A stretch of 37,091 nt of DNA from Comamonadaceae bacterium (lineage in GTDB: Bacteria > Pseudomonadota > Gammaproteobacteria > Burkholderiales > Burkholderiaceae_C). Shown here piece after piece: positions 9,784 to 18,090 of this stretch. The first letter of the stretch is position 1. Every line of letters starts with the position of its first letter. The position numbers and the translations under genes are program-made. The notes below the pieces were generated by a model, which saw only the letters and a list, made by a program, of their open reading frames with translations, was not told where the DNA came from and ran no database searches. The stretch covers positions 1 to 37,091 of the forward strand of contig CANBYM010000021.1 of the NCBI GenBank assembly GCA_947373605.1. Direction: 5' to 3'.

Positions 9784-12147
9784 ATGAGTTTCAATTCGGC
9801 CCCTCATTCTGTACATCCGCTTCTGGCACCCGGTGTGTCTCTCATGCAGCGGTTGAATATGCCCACCAAGCTGGCAACCCTTGCGGCAATTTTGCTCATT
9901 CCACTGGCAGTCATTAGCTGCTACTTTCTCAGTGACTTGATTGAACAGCGCGATACCACGCGGCTTGAACTATCCGGCACGCAGGCGGTAGGGTTGGTGA
10001 TTGACGTGGCCACGGATTTGCAACTGTTTCACTTTGCAGCAGTTCAGTCAGGAAAAGCTGGTGCGGATCAGGCGCGCACGCAAAGCCAGGATGCGCTTAA
10101 ATCCAGTGTGGCTGCATTGGATCAGTGGATAAAGGCGCATGGCGATTTGGGATTGGATCCAGCATGGTCGGAGTTATCGCCGGGGCTTGCGGCACTCCAA
10201 AGTGCGACTGATGAAAAGGACCCGGCCAAGATCGCTTTGCACACCAAAACCGTACGAGGCTTGCAGCGTTTTGTGGCGTTTGCGGGGGAAAAGTCCGCTT
10301 TGGTGTTGGATCCGTCCGCACAAGCCTATTTTCTGCAGGATGTACTCACGGTGCACGCCATGCGATGGGTCGAGGCATTGAGCAATGCCCGTGCATTGGC
10401 AGTGAGTTGGACGCCACAGAGTGCAAGCAAGGAAGCGTTTGAAGCCACGCTGACAGCGCTTGCATCCGATATTGAGTCCAACACCGAACAGGTTCGCCAA
10501 AACCTGGAGGCGATTGGCCGAACCGGATTGGCTGCGCCTGTGACTGGTGCGCAGGAAGCGTTGGACAATACGGGTGCGTTTGCTGCGGCTGTTCGTGCAC
10601 TTGCTGAAAAGCCGGTTACTCCGGAGGCATTGGACAACATGGCCAAGTCCGGTGAAACCGCTTTGACTGCGCAACACAGGCTGCGTAAAGGTATTTACGA
10701 GGATTTGCTTCAGGCCCTGCAAGAGCGGGAAAGCAAGGCAACCACCCAAACGTTTCTGGTGGGCGGTTTGGCGACTGGCGGCTTGGTAATGGTGGTCTAT
10801 CTGATCCTTTGCTTCACGATGGCGACCGTTAACAGTATTGAGGCGTTACACACCGCTATCACAGAAGGCACGGCCGGCAATCTGTCCATCTCGGTGCAGG
10901 TGCCCGGCAACGACGAATTGGCAAAAATCAGCAAAGAGTTCGAGAACATGCTGGCCGTGTTGTCCTCATTGGTAGCTGATGTGCGCAGTGCATCGAGCAT
11001 GGTGACCCACGTGGGCGCGCAGTTGGTTGAGGATGGGCACTCGCTTTCTCAGCGCACGCAGTCGCAGGCAGTCAGCCTTGAAGAAGCCGCGACCAATGTG
11101 GCTCAAGTGAGCGATACCGTGTCGCGCAATTCGGAAGCGGCGCAAGAGGTCAGCCTGATGACGCAAAGTCTGCATTCCGAGGCAGGAAACGCCAGTACGT
11201 TGATGGCAAAAACAGTCGGAGGCATGACCGCATTGCAGACGACGTCACAGCGTATGCGCGAAATCATCGGCACCATTGACGGCATTGCGTTTCAAACGAA
11301 TTTGTTGGCACTCAATGCCGCTGTTGAAGCGGCGCGGGCCGGTGAACAGGGAAAGGGATTTGCTGTCGTGGCCGCTGAGGTGCGTAATCTGGCAAGGCGC
11401 AGCCAAAGCGCTGCTGCTGAGGTTCGCAATTTGATTGCTGAATCGGCCTCCCGGGTGTCTGATACGGTTACGGAGATTGAAGCGGTCAGTGGCCTCATGA
11501 CCAGTCTGGTGACGGGTATTTCAGAGATCGCGCAAAACGTCGAAGCCATGGCAGACGGAAGCGCCAAGCAAAGTGTTGCATTGTCTGAGGTGGTGCAGGC
11601 GGTCGGCGACTTGGACCGCGTGACCATCGAGAATTCCGGTCTGGTGGATCGCACATCACACCGGTCAAACCGCTTGATGCAGCGCTCACGGCAGCTGGAG
11701 GAGGCGGTCACCTACATCAAACTGCGCCAAGGCACGGCGGACGAAGCACTGGACTATGCGACCCGGGCGCATGCTTTGGTGGAATCGGTTGGATTTGAGA
11801 AGGCGTTTGAAGTATTTCACGATAAGCAGGGCGGCTTCATTGATCGCGATATGTATGTATTCGTGTTTGACCGGCGTGGCGTGTATCGCGTCATGGGTGC
11901 GGACGTTAATCGGGTAGGCAGCAGCTTGTTTGATGCCCCGGGCGTGGATGCCCAGCAGCTGCTGGAAGATGCGTGGCGTCGCTGTGAGTCCGGCGGCGGT
12001 TGGGTGGAATACAACATCGTCAATCCTTCCACGGGTGACGTGCGTGGCAAGTCGTCCTATGTTTTGCCGCTGGATGACGAACGCTTGATTGGTTGCGGTG
12101 CTTATCGTTCAGCGCTCACCGAAGGCGAAAGCCGGATCGGCGCGTAA
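9784..12147 (+). CDS. Methyl-accepting chemotaxis protein with C-terminal sCache_2-like domain
   Basis: A 787-residue transmembrane chemoreceptor. TM1 is about 30-50; a mostly helical periplasmic domain (about 51-320, four-helix-bundle-like) precedes TM2 at about 321-347, then HAMP. The MCP signalling domain (about 400-640) has the conserved tip near residue 500, with [19 protein letters not shown] and [12 protein letters not shown]. After it comes an extra domain at about 654-780 with sCache_2 hallmarks: [39 protein letters not shown] and KSSYVLPL. Cache modules are normally extracytoplasmic, so this position after the signalling hairpin is unusual. No CheR-tethering pentapeptide is visible at the end. 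It begins 65 nt after the response regulator on the same strand. No Shine-Dalgarno is obvious. Confidence 0.92.
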   Translation: MSFNSAPHSVHPLLAPGVSLMQRLNMPTKLATLAAILLIPLAVISCYFLSDLIEQRDTTRLELSGTQAVGLVIDVATDLQLFHFAAVQSGKAGADQARTQSQDALKSSVAALDQWIKAHGDLGLDPAWSELSPGLAALQSATDEKDPAKIALHTKTVRGLQRFVAFAGEKSALVLDPSAQAYFLQDVLTVHAMRWVEALSNARALAVSWTPQSASKEAFEATLTALASDIESNTEQVRQNLEAIGRTGLAAPVTGAQEALDNTGAFAAAVRALAEKPVTPEALDNMAKSGETALTAQHRLRKGIYEDLLQALQERESKATTQTFLVGGLATGGLVMVVYLILCFTMATVNSIEALHTAITEGTAGNLSISVQVPGNDELAKISKEFENMLAVLSSLVADVRSASSMVTHVGAQLVEDGHSLSQRTQSQAVSLEEAATNVAQVSDTVSRNSEAAQEVSLMTQSLHSEAGNASTLMAKTVGGMTALQTTSQRMREIIGTIDGIAFQTNLLALNAAVEAARAGEQGKGFAVVAAEVRNLARRSQSAAAEVRNLIAESASRVSDTVTEIEAVSGLMTSLVTGISEIAQNVEAMADGSAKQSVALSEVVQAVGDLDRVTIENSGLVDRTSHRSNRLMQRSRQLEEAVTYIKLRQGTADEALDYATRAHALVESVGFEKAFEVFHDKQGGFIDRDMYVFVFDRRGVYRVMGADVNRVGSSLFDAPGVDAQQLLEDAWRRCESGGGWVEYNIVNPSTGDVRGKSSYVLPLDDERLIGCGAYRSALTEGESRIGA

Positions 12148-12171
12148 TCCTCGATTGCCGTTGATCGTTCG

Positions 12172-12696
12172 TTAAAGCGGGTGCTCGGTGTAAAACTTGC
12201 CACCGTGAAACAAGAGTGGTGAGGCGTTTGCGCGGTGACTGCAATGTTCTACTTCGCCCACGAAAATGACGTGGTCGCCTTCTTCGTAGCGGCTGCGGTT
12301 AAAGCATTCGAAGGTGGCAACGGCACCGTCTATTAATGGCGCACCACACATCCCATCGCTGAATTTGACGCCTGTAAACCTGTCAGCTGATTGCGTTGCA
12401 AACTGCTTGGCCAGAGCTTGCTGATCTGCCGCAAGAATATTGATTGCATAGTGCGACCCCGCGCTGAAGGCTTCCATAGAGCTTGCTGATTTGGCCAGGC
12501 TCCAAAGCACCAGCGGTGGTGTGAGCGACACTGAGTTAAAGGAGTTGGCCGTAAGCCCCACAAGTTTCCCTGACGCAGTGCGCGCGGTAACGATAGTGAC
12601 GCCGGTTGCAAACATGCTCAGCGCTGCCCGAAACTCCGGTTTAGAAAAACTCGGCGCCGCAGGTAGCGGCGCCGGAGGGTGTGCGTGTTTGGGCAT
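12172..12696 (-). CDS. Flavin reductase-like FMN-binding protein
   Basis: A 174-residue protein of the flavin reductase-like family (split-barrel FMN-binding fold), the small NAD(P)H:flavin reductase component type of two-component monooxygenases. Family features: FRAALSMFATGVTIVTA at the N-terminus, the flavin-contact stretch GLTANSFNSVSLTPPLVLWSL, YAINILAADQ, and the C-terminal DHVIFVGEVEH with a closing LLFHGGKFY. A Pro/Ala-rich leader of about 15 residues precedes the fold. No oxygenase partner is adjacent, so the substrate system is unknown. It converges with the chemoreceptor gene (24 nt between stops) and is divergent from the M14 peptidase. No Shine-Dalgarno precedes the ATG; an AT-rich TTAAAT lies seven bases upstream. 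Confidence 0.88.
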   Translation of the reverse strand: MPKHAHPPAPLPAAPSFSKPEFRAALSMFATGVTIVTARTASGKLVGLTANSFNSVSLTPPLVLWSLAKSASSMEAFSAGSHYAINILAADQQALAKQFATQSADRFTGVKFSDGMCGAPLIDGAVATFECFNRSRYEEGDHVIFVGEVEHCSHRANASPLLFHGGKFYTEHPL

Positions 12697-12769
12697 GGTT
12701 GCAATTTAACCAGCTTTCGATACCGACTGAGCAAACCCGGGGAGTAACCTGCTTGCGAACGGGACAATC

Positions 12770-12781
12770 TACAATCAAAGC
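12770..12781 (+). promoter_or_regulatory. Candidate -10 element for the M14 peptidase, leaderless geometry
   Basis: TACAAT at 12770-12775 is followed by exactly six bases and then the ATG at 12782, so the expected transcription start coincides with the start codon. There is no ribosome-binding-site-like run between. The -35 region (around 12747-12752) matches poorly. Confidence 0.4.
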
Positions 12782-13603
12782 ATGCTTTTTCGTGCATTTA
12801 TTTGGGGTTGCTCTGTTGTTTTGCTGATGGTTTGCATGGCCAGCTATGCAGGACCTTGCGAGGAATTCACAACACGACTGCCAAACGTGCAAATGGTCCT
12901 GTGTCAGGCCGCAAAATTGCAGGACATGCATGCGCGCTCCGTCAAAGACCGTGTGATTTGGGGACGCGATATTGAAGGTCCCGGCGACCAGCTCAAAGTG
13001 TTGGTGCTTGGCGGTATTCATGGCGACGAGATGTCGTCGAGTTCACTGGTATTTCATTGGATTTCACTGGCTACGGTGCCGCCTGCCGACATGCCTAAGT
13101 CAGTGCATTGGCGATTTATTCCTGCGCTCAACCCTGACGGATTGTTTGCCCGCCCCGCCAAACGCGTCAATGCCCATGGGGTAGACCTGAATCGCAACTT
13201 TCCCACGCCCAACTGGGCGCGCGATGCCCGTGTTTATTGGGAAACCCGAACCCGACGCGACCCGCGACGCTTTCCGGGCACCAAACCACTGTCCGAACCG
13301 GAGTCGCAGTTTTTGTTGGCGCAAATTACGGAGTTCAAGCCCAATTTGATTGTCAGCATCCATGCGCCCTATGGCGTGCTGGATTTTGATGGCCCGTTTG
13401 TGCCACCCAGCAAATTGGGACGGCTGTATTTGGATCAGGTGGGGATATATCCGGGGTCCTTGGGCAACTACGCCGGCGTGCACAAGCGCGTTCCGGTGGT
13501 GACCATTGAATTGTCTAGCGCCAATCGCACGCCGTCCGATGCAGAAATCAGCCAGATGTGGACCGATTTGCTGCGGTGGACGGCTGAGAAGCTGGGCTCT
13601 TGA
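12782..13603 (+). CDS. Exported M14-family zinc carboxypeptidase (MpaA-like)
   Basis: A 273-residue M14-type metallocarboxypeptidase. The first two zinc ligands are His80 and Glu83 in GGIHGDE, the third is His194 in VSIHAPYG, and the catalytic Glu is probably 243 in VTIELSS. Substrate-carboxylate contacts are the DLNRNFP motif at 135-141. The nearest characterised relative I recognise is murein peptide amidase MpaA, which cleaves the gamma-D-Glu to diaminopimelate bond. Here the N-terminus is hydrophobic and signal-peptide-like (about residues 1-23, ending near SYAG), so the protein is probably exported, unlike cytoplasmic E. coli MpaA. It converges with the amino-acid ABC operon, with a 15-nt gap between stops. 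Substrate is inferred. Confidence 0.82.
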   Translation: MLFRAFIWGCSVVLLMVCMASYAGPCEEFTTRLPNVQMVLCQAAKLQDMHARSVKDRVIWGRDIEGPGDQLKVLVLGGIHGDEMSSSSLVFHWISLATVPPADMPKSVHWRFIPALNPDGLFARPAKRVNAHGVDLNRNFPTPNWARDARVYWETRTRRDPRRFPGTKPLSEPESQFLLAQITEFKPNLIVSIHAPYGVLDFDGPFVPPSKLGRLYLDQVGIYPGSLGNYAGVHKRVPVVTIELSSANRTPSDAEISQMWTDLLRWTAEKLGS

Positions 13604-13618
13604 GGCCCGATAAACGGC

Positions 13619-14362
13619 CTAGTGCCCCAGAATCTTCGATAGGAAGTCGCGGCTGCGTTCGCTTTGCGGGTTGTTGAAGAAGTCGTGCGGATTGTTCTGT
13701 TCGACAATTTGCCCCTGGTCCATAAAGATCACCCGGTCGGCCACGGCCTTGGCAAATCCCATTTCATGCGTCACACACAGCATGGTGATGCCTTGGCTTG
13801 CCATTTCGATCATCACGTCCAGAACTTCCTTGATCATTTCCGGATCCAGCGCTGAAGTCGGCTCATCAAACAGCATGATTTTTGGTTTGAGGCACAGGGC
13901 GCGCGCAATCGCAACGCGTTGCTGCTGACCACCTGAGAGCTGCAAGGGGTACTTGCCAGCCTGGTTGGCGATGCGCACACGCTCCAGTTGCACCATGGCC
14001 TTTTCTTCTGCTTCTTTTTTGGGCATCTTGCCCACCCACATGGGTGACAGAGTCAGGTTTTCCAGCACCGTGAGGTGGGGAAACAGGTTGAACTGTTGGA
14101 AAACCATGCCGACTTTTTTGCGCACGTCGTCAATGGCCTTCACGTCGTCTGTCAGCTCTACGCCGTCTACCACGAGGTGACCGGCCTGATGCTCTTCAAG
14201 GCGGTTAATACAGCGGATCAGCGTCGATTTACCTGAGCCGGAGGGGCCACAAACCACAATGCGTTCGCCTTGTTTGACATGTAAGTCAATATCACGCAGC
14301 ACGTGAAAATTGTTGCCGTACCACTTGTTGACTTTGTCAAAGGTAATGATGTGTTCAGACAT
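13619..14362 (-). CDS. aapP: Amino-acid ABC transporter ATPase AapP
   Basis: A 247-residue ATPase of the polar amino-acid importer group. It has Walker [11 protein letters not shown]-loop in [10 protein letters not shown], signature [15 protein letters not shown], Walker [15 protein letters not shown] and the switch histidine in VTHEMGF. The length fits GlnQ/GltL/AapP proteins. It is the last gene of a - strand operon after the substrate-binding protein and two permeases, the order aapJ-Q-M-P. It powers uptake of L-amino acids across the inner membrane. The ATPase call is certain; the Aap label rests on gene order and on permeases longer than those of GltJK or HisQM systems. Confidence 0.92.
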   Translation of the reverse strand: MSEHIITFDKVNKWYGNNFHVLRDIDLHVKQGERIVVCGPSGSGKSTLIRCINRLEEHQAGHLVVDGVELTDDVKAIDDVRKKVGMVFQQFNLFPHLTVLENLTLSPMWVGKMPKKEAEEKAMVQLERVRIANQAGKYPLQLSGGQQQRVAIARALCLKPKIMLFDEPTSALDPEMIKEVLDVMIEMASQGITMLCVTHEMGFAKAVADRVIFMDQGQIVEQNNPHDFFNNPQSERSRDFLSKILGH

Positions 14363-14402
14363 GAATTGGGTCCGTTCTTTAATTATTTATGGGGGTACTG
14401 CG

Positions 14403-15503
14403 TTAGCGCAGCTTGCTCTTGTTAACTTGCTTTTCGATCCAGATGCTGTAGCGCGACATGGAGAAGCAGAAGATGAAATAGATCATGGCGATGAACAAAT
14501 AGCCTTCAATCTTGAACGGGCGCCAGTTGGCGTCAGAATTCAAGGCCAGGCTCATCGCACCCGTAAGTTCATACAGACTGACGATGGTGACCAGCGACGT
14601 GTCCTTGAAGGTGGAGATGAAGTTATTCATGATACCGGGCACCACCATCGCAAGTGCCTGCGGCAGCACGATTTTGCGTTGGGTTTGCCAGTAGGACAGG
14701 CCCAAGGTTGCCGCAGCTTCGACTTGGCCCTTGGGAACCGCCTGCAAGCCACCGCGAATCACTTCTGCCATATAGGCCGCCGCAAAGAAGGTAATGCCCG
14801 CCAGCACCCGCACCAGCACGTCGATGGTAAAGCCCTGTGGCATCAGCAAGGGGAACATGAAGGACGCCATGAACAATACCGAAATCAGCGGCACGCCACG
14901 AATCAGCTCCACATAAATCGCACATACACTGCGAATGGCGGGAAGCTTGGAGCGCCGGCCCAAAGCAATGACCAGCGCAATCGGAAACGCCATGGACATC
15001 GACAGTGAGGCCAGCAAAATTGTGAGTGGTAGACCGCCCCAACGGTCTGTCTCTACACGCGATAAGCCCAGCACGCTGCCATACATCAGGGTAAAGAAAA
15101 AGGCCAGCACCACGACCCAGGCAAGTGCCAGCACCGGCTTCCAGCATGCCCGGATACAACTGGCAATCAGCAGGCCCAGGAGCGCCGTAGTTGCGATCAG
15201 CGGACGCCACTGTTCTTCAAACGGATAACGTCCGAAGATGATGATGCGGAATTTTTCCGCCACCACACCCCAGCATGCACCGGCAGCAGCATGGCAGGCG
15301 TCGTAGTCTTTGGCGAAAACGGCGTGGATCAAACCCCAGCTCAGCAGCCTGGGCACGATGAGCAGCAGCACTGCGCCGATGAGTACGGTGCCAATGGATG
15401 TGGAAATGCCACCAAACAGATTGATGCGGATCCAGGCGGCAATGCCCTGGGTCTTGACCGGCGCTGGGCGCGCCGCAATGGGTGCAAAAGTAGTTGCAGT
15501 CAT
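14403..15503 (-). CDS. aapM: Amino-acid ABC transporter permease AapM
   Basis: A 366-residue inner-membrane permease with about eight hydrophobic segments. The typical HisM/GlnP permease half is C-terminal, with the EAA-type loop GGLQAVPKGQVEAAATLGLS before the last segments. The longer N-terminus with additional membrane segments is characteristic of AapM/BztC rather than the short HisM/GlnP type. The stretch YVELIRGVPLISVLFMASF is the usual family motif. It begins 9 nt after the aapQ stop and ends 40 nt before aapP. It pairs with AapQ to form the channel. Confidence 0.9.
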   Translation of the reverse strand: MTATTFAPIAARPAPVKTQGIAAWIRINLFGGISTSIGTVLIGAVLLLIVPRLLSWGLIHAVFAKDYDACHAAAGACWGVVAEKFRIIIFGRYPFEEQWRPLIATTALLGLLIASCIRACWKPVLALAWVVVLAFFFTLMYGSVLGLSRVETDRWGGLPLTILLASLSMSMAFPIALVIALGRRSKLPAIRSVCAIYVELIRGVPLISVLFMASFMFPLLMPQGFTIDVLVRVLAGITFFAAAYMAEVIRGGLQAVPKGQVEAAATLGLSYWQTQRKIVLPQALAMVVPGIMNNFISTFKDTSLVTIVSLYELTGAMSLALNSDANWRPFKIEGYLFIAMIYFIFCFSMSRYSIWIEKQVNKSKLR

Positions 15504-15512
15504 GTCGGTGCC

Positions 15513-16694
15513 CTAGCGTTCTTGAATGGCTGAACGGTTGTTGTACCAATTCATCATGATGGAGGTGAATAGCGACGTACTCAGATACACCAGCATGATG
15601 ATGGCAATACATTCCACCGCCCGTCCGGTCTGGTTAATCGCCGTGTTGGCAATCGACACTACATCCGGGTAGCCGATGGCCACGGCCAGCGACGAATTTT
15701 TGGTCAGATTGAGATACTGGTTGGTAACCGGCGGAATGATCACGCGCAAGGCCTGTGGCAGCATGACCAGCCGCATGGTTTGGCCGCGCGATAGTCCCAG
15801 CGCGCTGGCCGCTTCCGACTGCCCCAAGGCAACGGACTGAATACCGCCCCGAACCACTTCGGCGACGAAGGCTGCAGTGTAAATCGTCAGACCCAGTAGC
15901 ACGGACATGTATTCTGGCGTCAAAGCACCACCATTTTCAATGGCAAATTCGCCTTGCACGGGAGAATTCATTTCGGTGGGGGCGCCGCCCAGTATCCAGC
16001 CCAAAATACCGCAGAATAGGATAATCCCGATAGGAACTAGCACCATACTTTTTGGCACACCGGTTTTTTCAAACGATGCATTGGCGTAACGGCGGTAAAA
16101 GTAGGCAGCGACTACGCCAGCCAATAGTCCCCAAGCCCCGATCACATGACCCGTGGCCCACACTGGAATTGGGAAGTTCAAACCACCCTTGCTCAAAAAC
16201 AGGGGGCCCAGCGTCATGGGCGCATTGGAGTCAGGCAGCACCTCGGTAAACATGAGGTACCACATCAGCAGCTGCAACAGGATGGGAATGTTGCGGAAAA
16301 ATTCGACGTAACACAGGCACAGTCCACGCACTAGCGCGTTGCGCGAGAAACGCCCGACACCAATCAGGGTACCCAAAATGGTGGTCAGGATGATGCCGAC
16401 GATGGCGACCCGCAGCGTATTGACAAAGCCCACCAGATACGCCTTCCAATAGGGTTCGGCGGAATCGAAAGCAAACAAGCTCTCACCGATGTCAAACCCG
16501 GCGCCGCCCAGCATAAAGTCAAAGCCGCTTTGGATGCCCCGCGCCTTCATGTTGGTGTTGGTGTTATTGGCCAGATAGAGTACTGCTATGACGATCAGTA
16601 CGACCGTGATCAGCTGGTATATCAGCCCCCTGAATGCCTGGCTGCGCCAGGACCAGGATTTCTTGGGCGGTATGGATGGTGTCGGTGTAGACAT
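15513..16694 (-). CDS. aapQ: Amino-acid ABC transporter permease AapQ
   Basis: A 393-residue inner-membrane permease, partner of AapM. The EAA loop is seen in VRGGIQSVALGQSEAASALG, and the family motif YVEFFRNIPILLQLLMWYLM lies earlier. The long insert between the first membrane segments, with a GGLNFPIP-type loop, is typical of AapQ/BztB. I chose the ATG at 16694 (MSTPTPSIPPKK) instead of the in-frame ATG 54 nt upstream. The upstream extension would run into the inter-gene hairpin and is not family-like, and an AAGAG run precedes 16694 at a usable distance. It follows aapJ after the hairpin. Confidence 0.9.
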   Translation of the reverse strand: MSTPTPSIPPKKSWSWRSQAFRGLIYQLITVVLIVIAVLYLANNTNTNMKARGIQSGFDFMLGGAGFDIGESLFAFDSAEPYWKAYLVGFVNTLRVAIVGIILTTILGTLIGVGRFSRNALVRGLCLCYVEFFRNIPILLQLLMWYLMFTEVLPDSNAPMTLGPLFLSKGGLNFPIPVWATGHVIGAWGLLAGVVAAYFYRRYANASFEKTGVPKSMVLVPIGIILFCGILGWILGGAPTEMNSPVQGEFAIENGGALTPEYMSVLLGLTIYTAAFVAEVVRGGIQSVALGQSEAASALGLSRGQTMRLVMLPQALRVIIPPVTNQYLNLTKNSSLAVAIGYPDVVSIANTAINQTGRAVECIAIIMLVYLSTSLFTSIMMNWYNNRSAIQER

Positions 16695-16732
16695 AAATGC
16701 GGCTCTTATTGGATTATTTACATCGAAATTAG

Positions 16733-16770
16733 AAAGGGGGCAGGGCAACCACGTTGCGCCCGCCCCCTTT
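16733..16770 (-). terminator. Strong stem-loop between aapJ and aapQ (partial terminator or mRNA stabiliser)
   Basis: The arms AAAGGGGGC (16733-16741) and GCCCCCTTT (16762-16770) are perfectly complementary over nine bases. The pairing continues inward with GGGCAAC against GTTGC/GCCC, interrupted by small mismatches, around a short loop. Read on the - strand, the stem is followed by CTAATTT, only moderately U-rich. Its position just after the substrate-binding protein stop and before the permeases fits the common arrangement that keeps the binding protein more abundant than the membrane subunits. Confidence 0.65.
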
Positions 16771-16788
16771 TGAGTCAGTGCTCGCTAA

Positions 16789-17823
16789 TTAGCGCACTGG
16801 AGGCGCGTACTGAATACCACCCTTGTTCCACAGGTTGTTCAAACCGCGTGGCAGTTGCAGGGCCGATTTAGGACCCACATTGCGTTCAAAGATTTCTCCG
16901 TAATTGCCGGTGGCTTTGACAGCACGTGCCAGCCATTCTTTGTCCAGTCCGAGCAATTTGCCGGTGTCTTCCGTTGAGCCCAACAGGCGACCGACCACGG
17001 GATCCTTGCTGCTGGTTTTCAGTTCGTCTACGTTAGCAGCGGTTACGCCGTATTCTTCTGACTCCAGCAAACCGTAAATCACCCATTTGACAATGGTGGT
17101 CCACTCATCATCGCCACGACGAACCAGTGGTCCGAGGGGTTCTTTGGAGATCAGATCAGGAAGAATCAGGTGTTCAGCCGGATTTTTAGCAACTTTGTTG
17201 CGGGTAGACGCTAGACCGGATGCATCGGTGGTGTATGCCACGCAACGGCCGGAGAAGTAAGCACCTTCAGCAGCTTCCAGCTTTTCAAACACGACGGGCT
17301 TGATGTTTAGGCCGGCGGCTTTGGAGAAGTCGGTCAGGTTCTTTTCTGTGGTGGTACCGGATTGAACGCAAACTGTTTGACCTTTGAGCTGCTTGGCGCT
17401 CTTGATCTTGCTCTTCACAGGCACCATGAAGCCTTGACCGTCATAGTAGGTCACTGCAGTTTGGGTCAGACCCAAAGAGCCGTCGCGTGTCAGTGTGAAG
17501 GTGGTGTTGCGTGACAGCACGTCTACTTCACCGGATTGCAATGCGGTGAAGCGCTGTTGGGCATTCAGAGGAACGTACTTGACCTTTTCTGCATCACTGA
17601 GAACGGCTGCAGCAACGGCACGGCACACGTCCACATCAAGACCGGTCCATTTGCCGCTGGAGTCAGCTGCACTGAAACCAGCCAAGCCTGTGTTAACGCC
17701 GCAAATGACTTGTCCACGGGCCTTGATCGCATCAAGGGTTTTCCCTGCAAATGCGGGGGTCGCAGCCAATGCGCCCATGGTGGCGACCAGCGCGGCAATG
17801 GTTTTAAGGGAATTCAATTTCAT
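16789..17823 (-). CDS. aapJ: Amino-acid ABC transporter periplasmic substrate-binding protein AapJ
   Basis: A 344-residue periplasmic binding protein (SBP_bac_3 type). A signal peptide covers about residues 1-26 (KTIAALVATMGALAATPAFA, cleavage after AFA). Then come TLDAIKARGQVICGV and GLAGFSAADSSGKWTGLDVD, the family signature with the D-V-C-R-A motif, and VDVLSRNTTFTLTRD in the ligand pocket. The length (longer than the usual 250-280) and the C-terminal end with GLNNLWNKGG are typical of AapJ/BztA. It captures polar or general L-amino acids for AapQMP. A GGAG sits nine bases before the ATG. It is the first gene of the operon, transcribed away from the esterase gene. Confidence 0.93.
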   Translation of the reverse strand: MKLNSLKTIAALVATMGALAATPAFAGKTLDAIKARGQVICGVNTGLAGFSAADSSGKWTGLDVDVCRAVAAAVLSDAEKVKYVPLNAQQRFTALQSGEVDVLSRNTTFTLTRDGSLGLTQTAVTYYDGQGFMVPVKSKIKSAKQLKGQTVCVQSGTTTEKNLTDFSKAAGLNIKPVVFEKLEAAEGAYFSGRCVAYTTDASGLASTRNKVAKNPAEHLILPDLISKEPLGPLVRRGDDEWTTIVKWVIYGLLESEEYGVTAANVDELKTSSKDPVVGRLLGSTEDTGKLLGLDKEWLARAVKATGNYGEIFERNVGPKSALQLPRGLNNLWNKGGIQYAPPVR

Positions 17824-18090
17824 AAGGGAGTGCTCCGGTTAATAAAGATGCTCTTGCTCCGGATTTTGCCGAACCAAGGTGCAAGCCCATGAATGTAGCG
17901 GTTGTGGTGTCGCGCATTTGTCAGGGTTTACTCTTGAATTCTATGCAAAAAAAACATGCATTTATCAAATCCGGCAAGAATGCAATCCTCATAAGCAAGC
18001 AGGTTTTATGCCATATATGCTTGAAGTTCGCGCACTGCCTCTGATGTTGGATTGAGGTACAAAGCAGATACCAATAACCTGGAGACGGCT
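17824..18090. promoter_or_regulatory. Divergent intergenic region, aapJ / serine hydrolase
   Basis: This 267-bp AT-rich gap separates the divergent aapJ and esterase-like genes and must hold at least the aapJ promoter. On the - strand, TTGATA and TAGAAT can be found around 17965 and 17943, but with a 19-bp spacer that includes an eight-base T run. On the + strand there is a perfect 6-bp inverted repeat CAAGCA/TGCTTG (17996-18001 and 18018-18023) that could be a small operator. GGAG at 18081 is the Shine-Dalgarno of the + gene. I found no convincing sigma-54 site. Only the regulatory nature of the gap is supported. Confidence 0.35.

Noticed and set aside
13603-13620. AGGCC-N8-GGCCT inverted repeat between the M14 peptidase and aapP stops as a bidirectional terminator
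   Set aside because: Only five base pairs, with no T run on either strand; too weak to call a terminator.
17840-17890. Possible sigma-54 promoter upstream of aapJ
   Set aside because: GG and GC dinucleotides can be found on the - strand but not at the required 10-bp separation, and the TTGCA half is missing.
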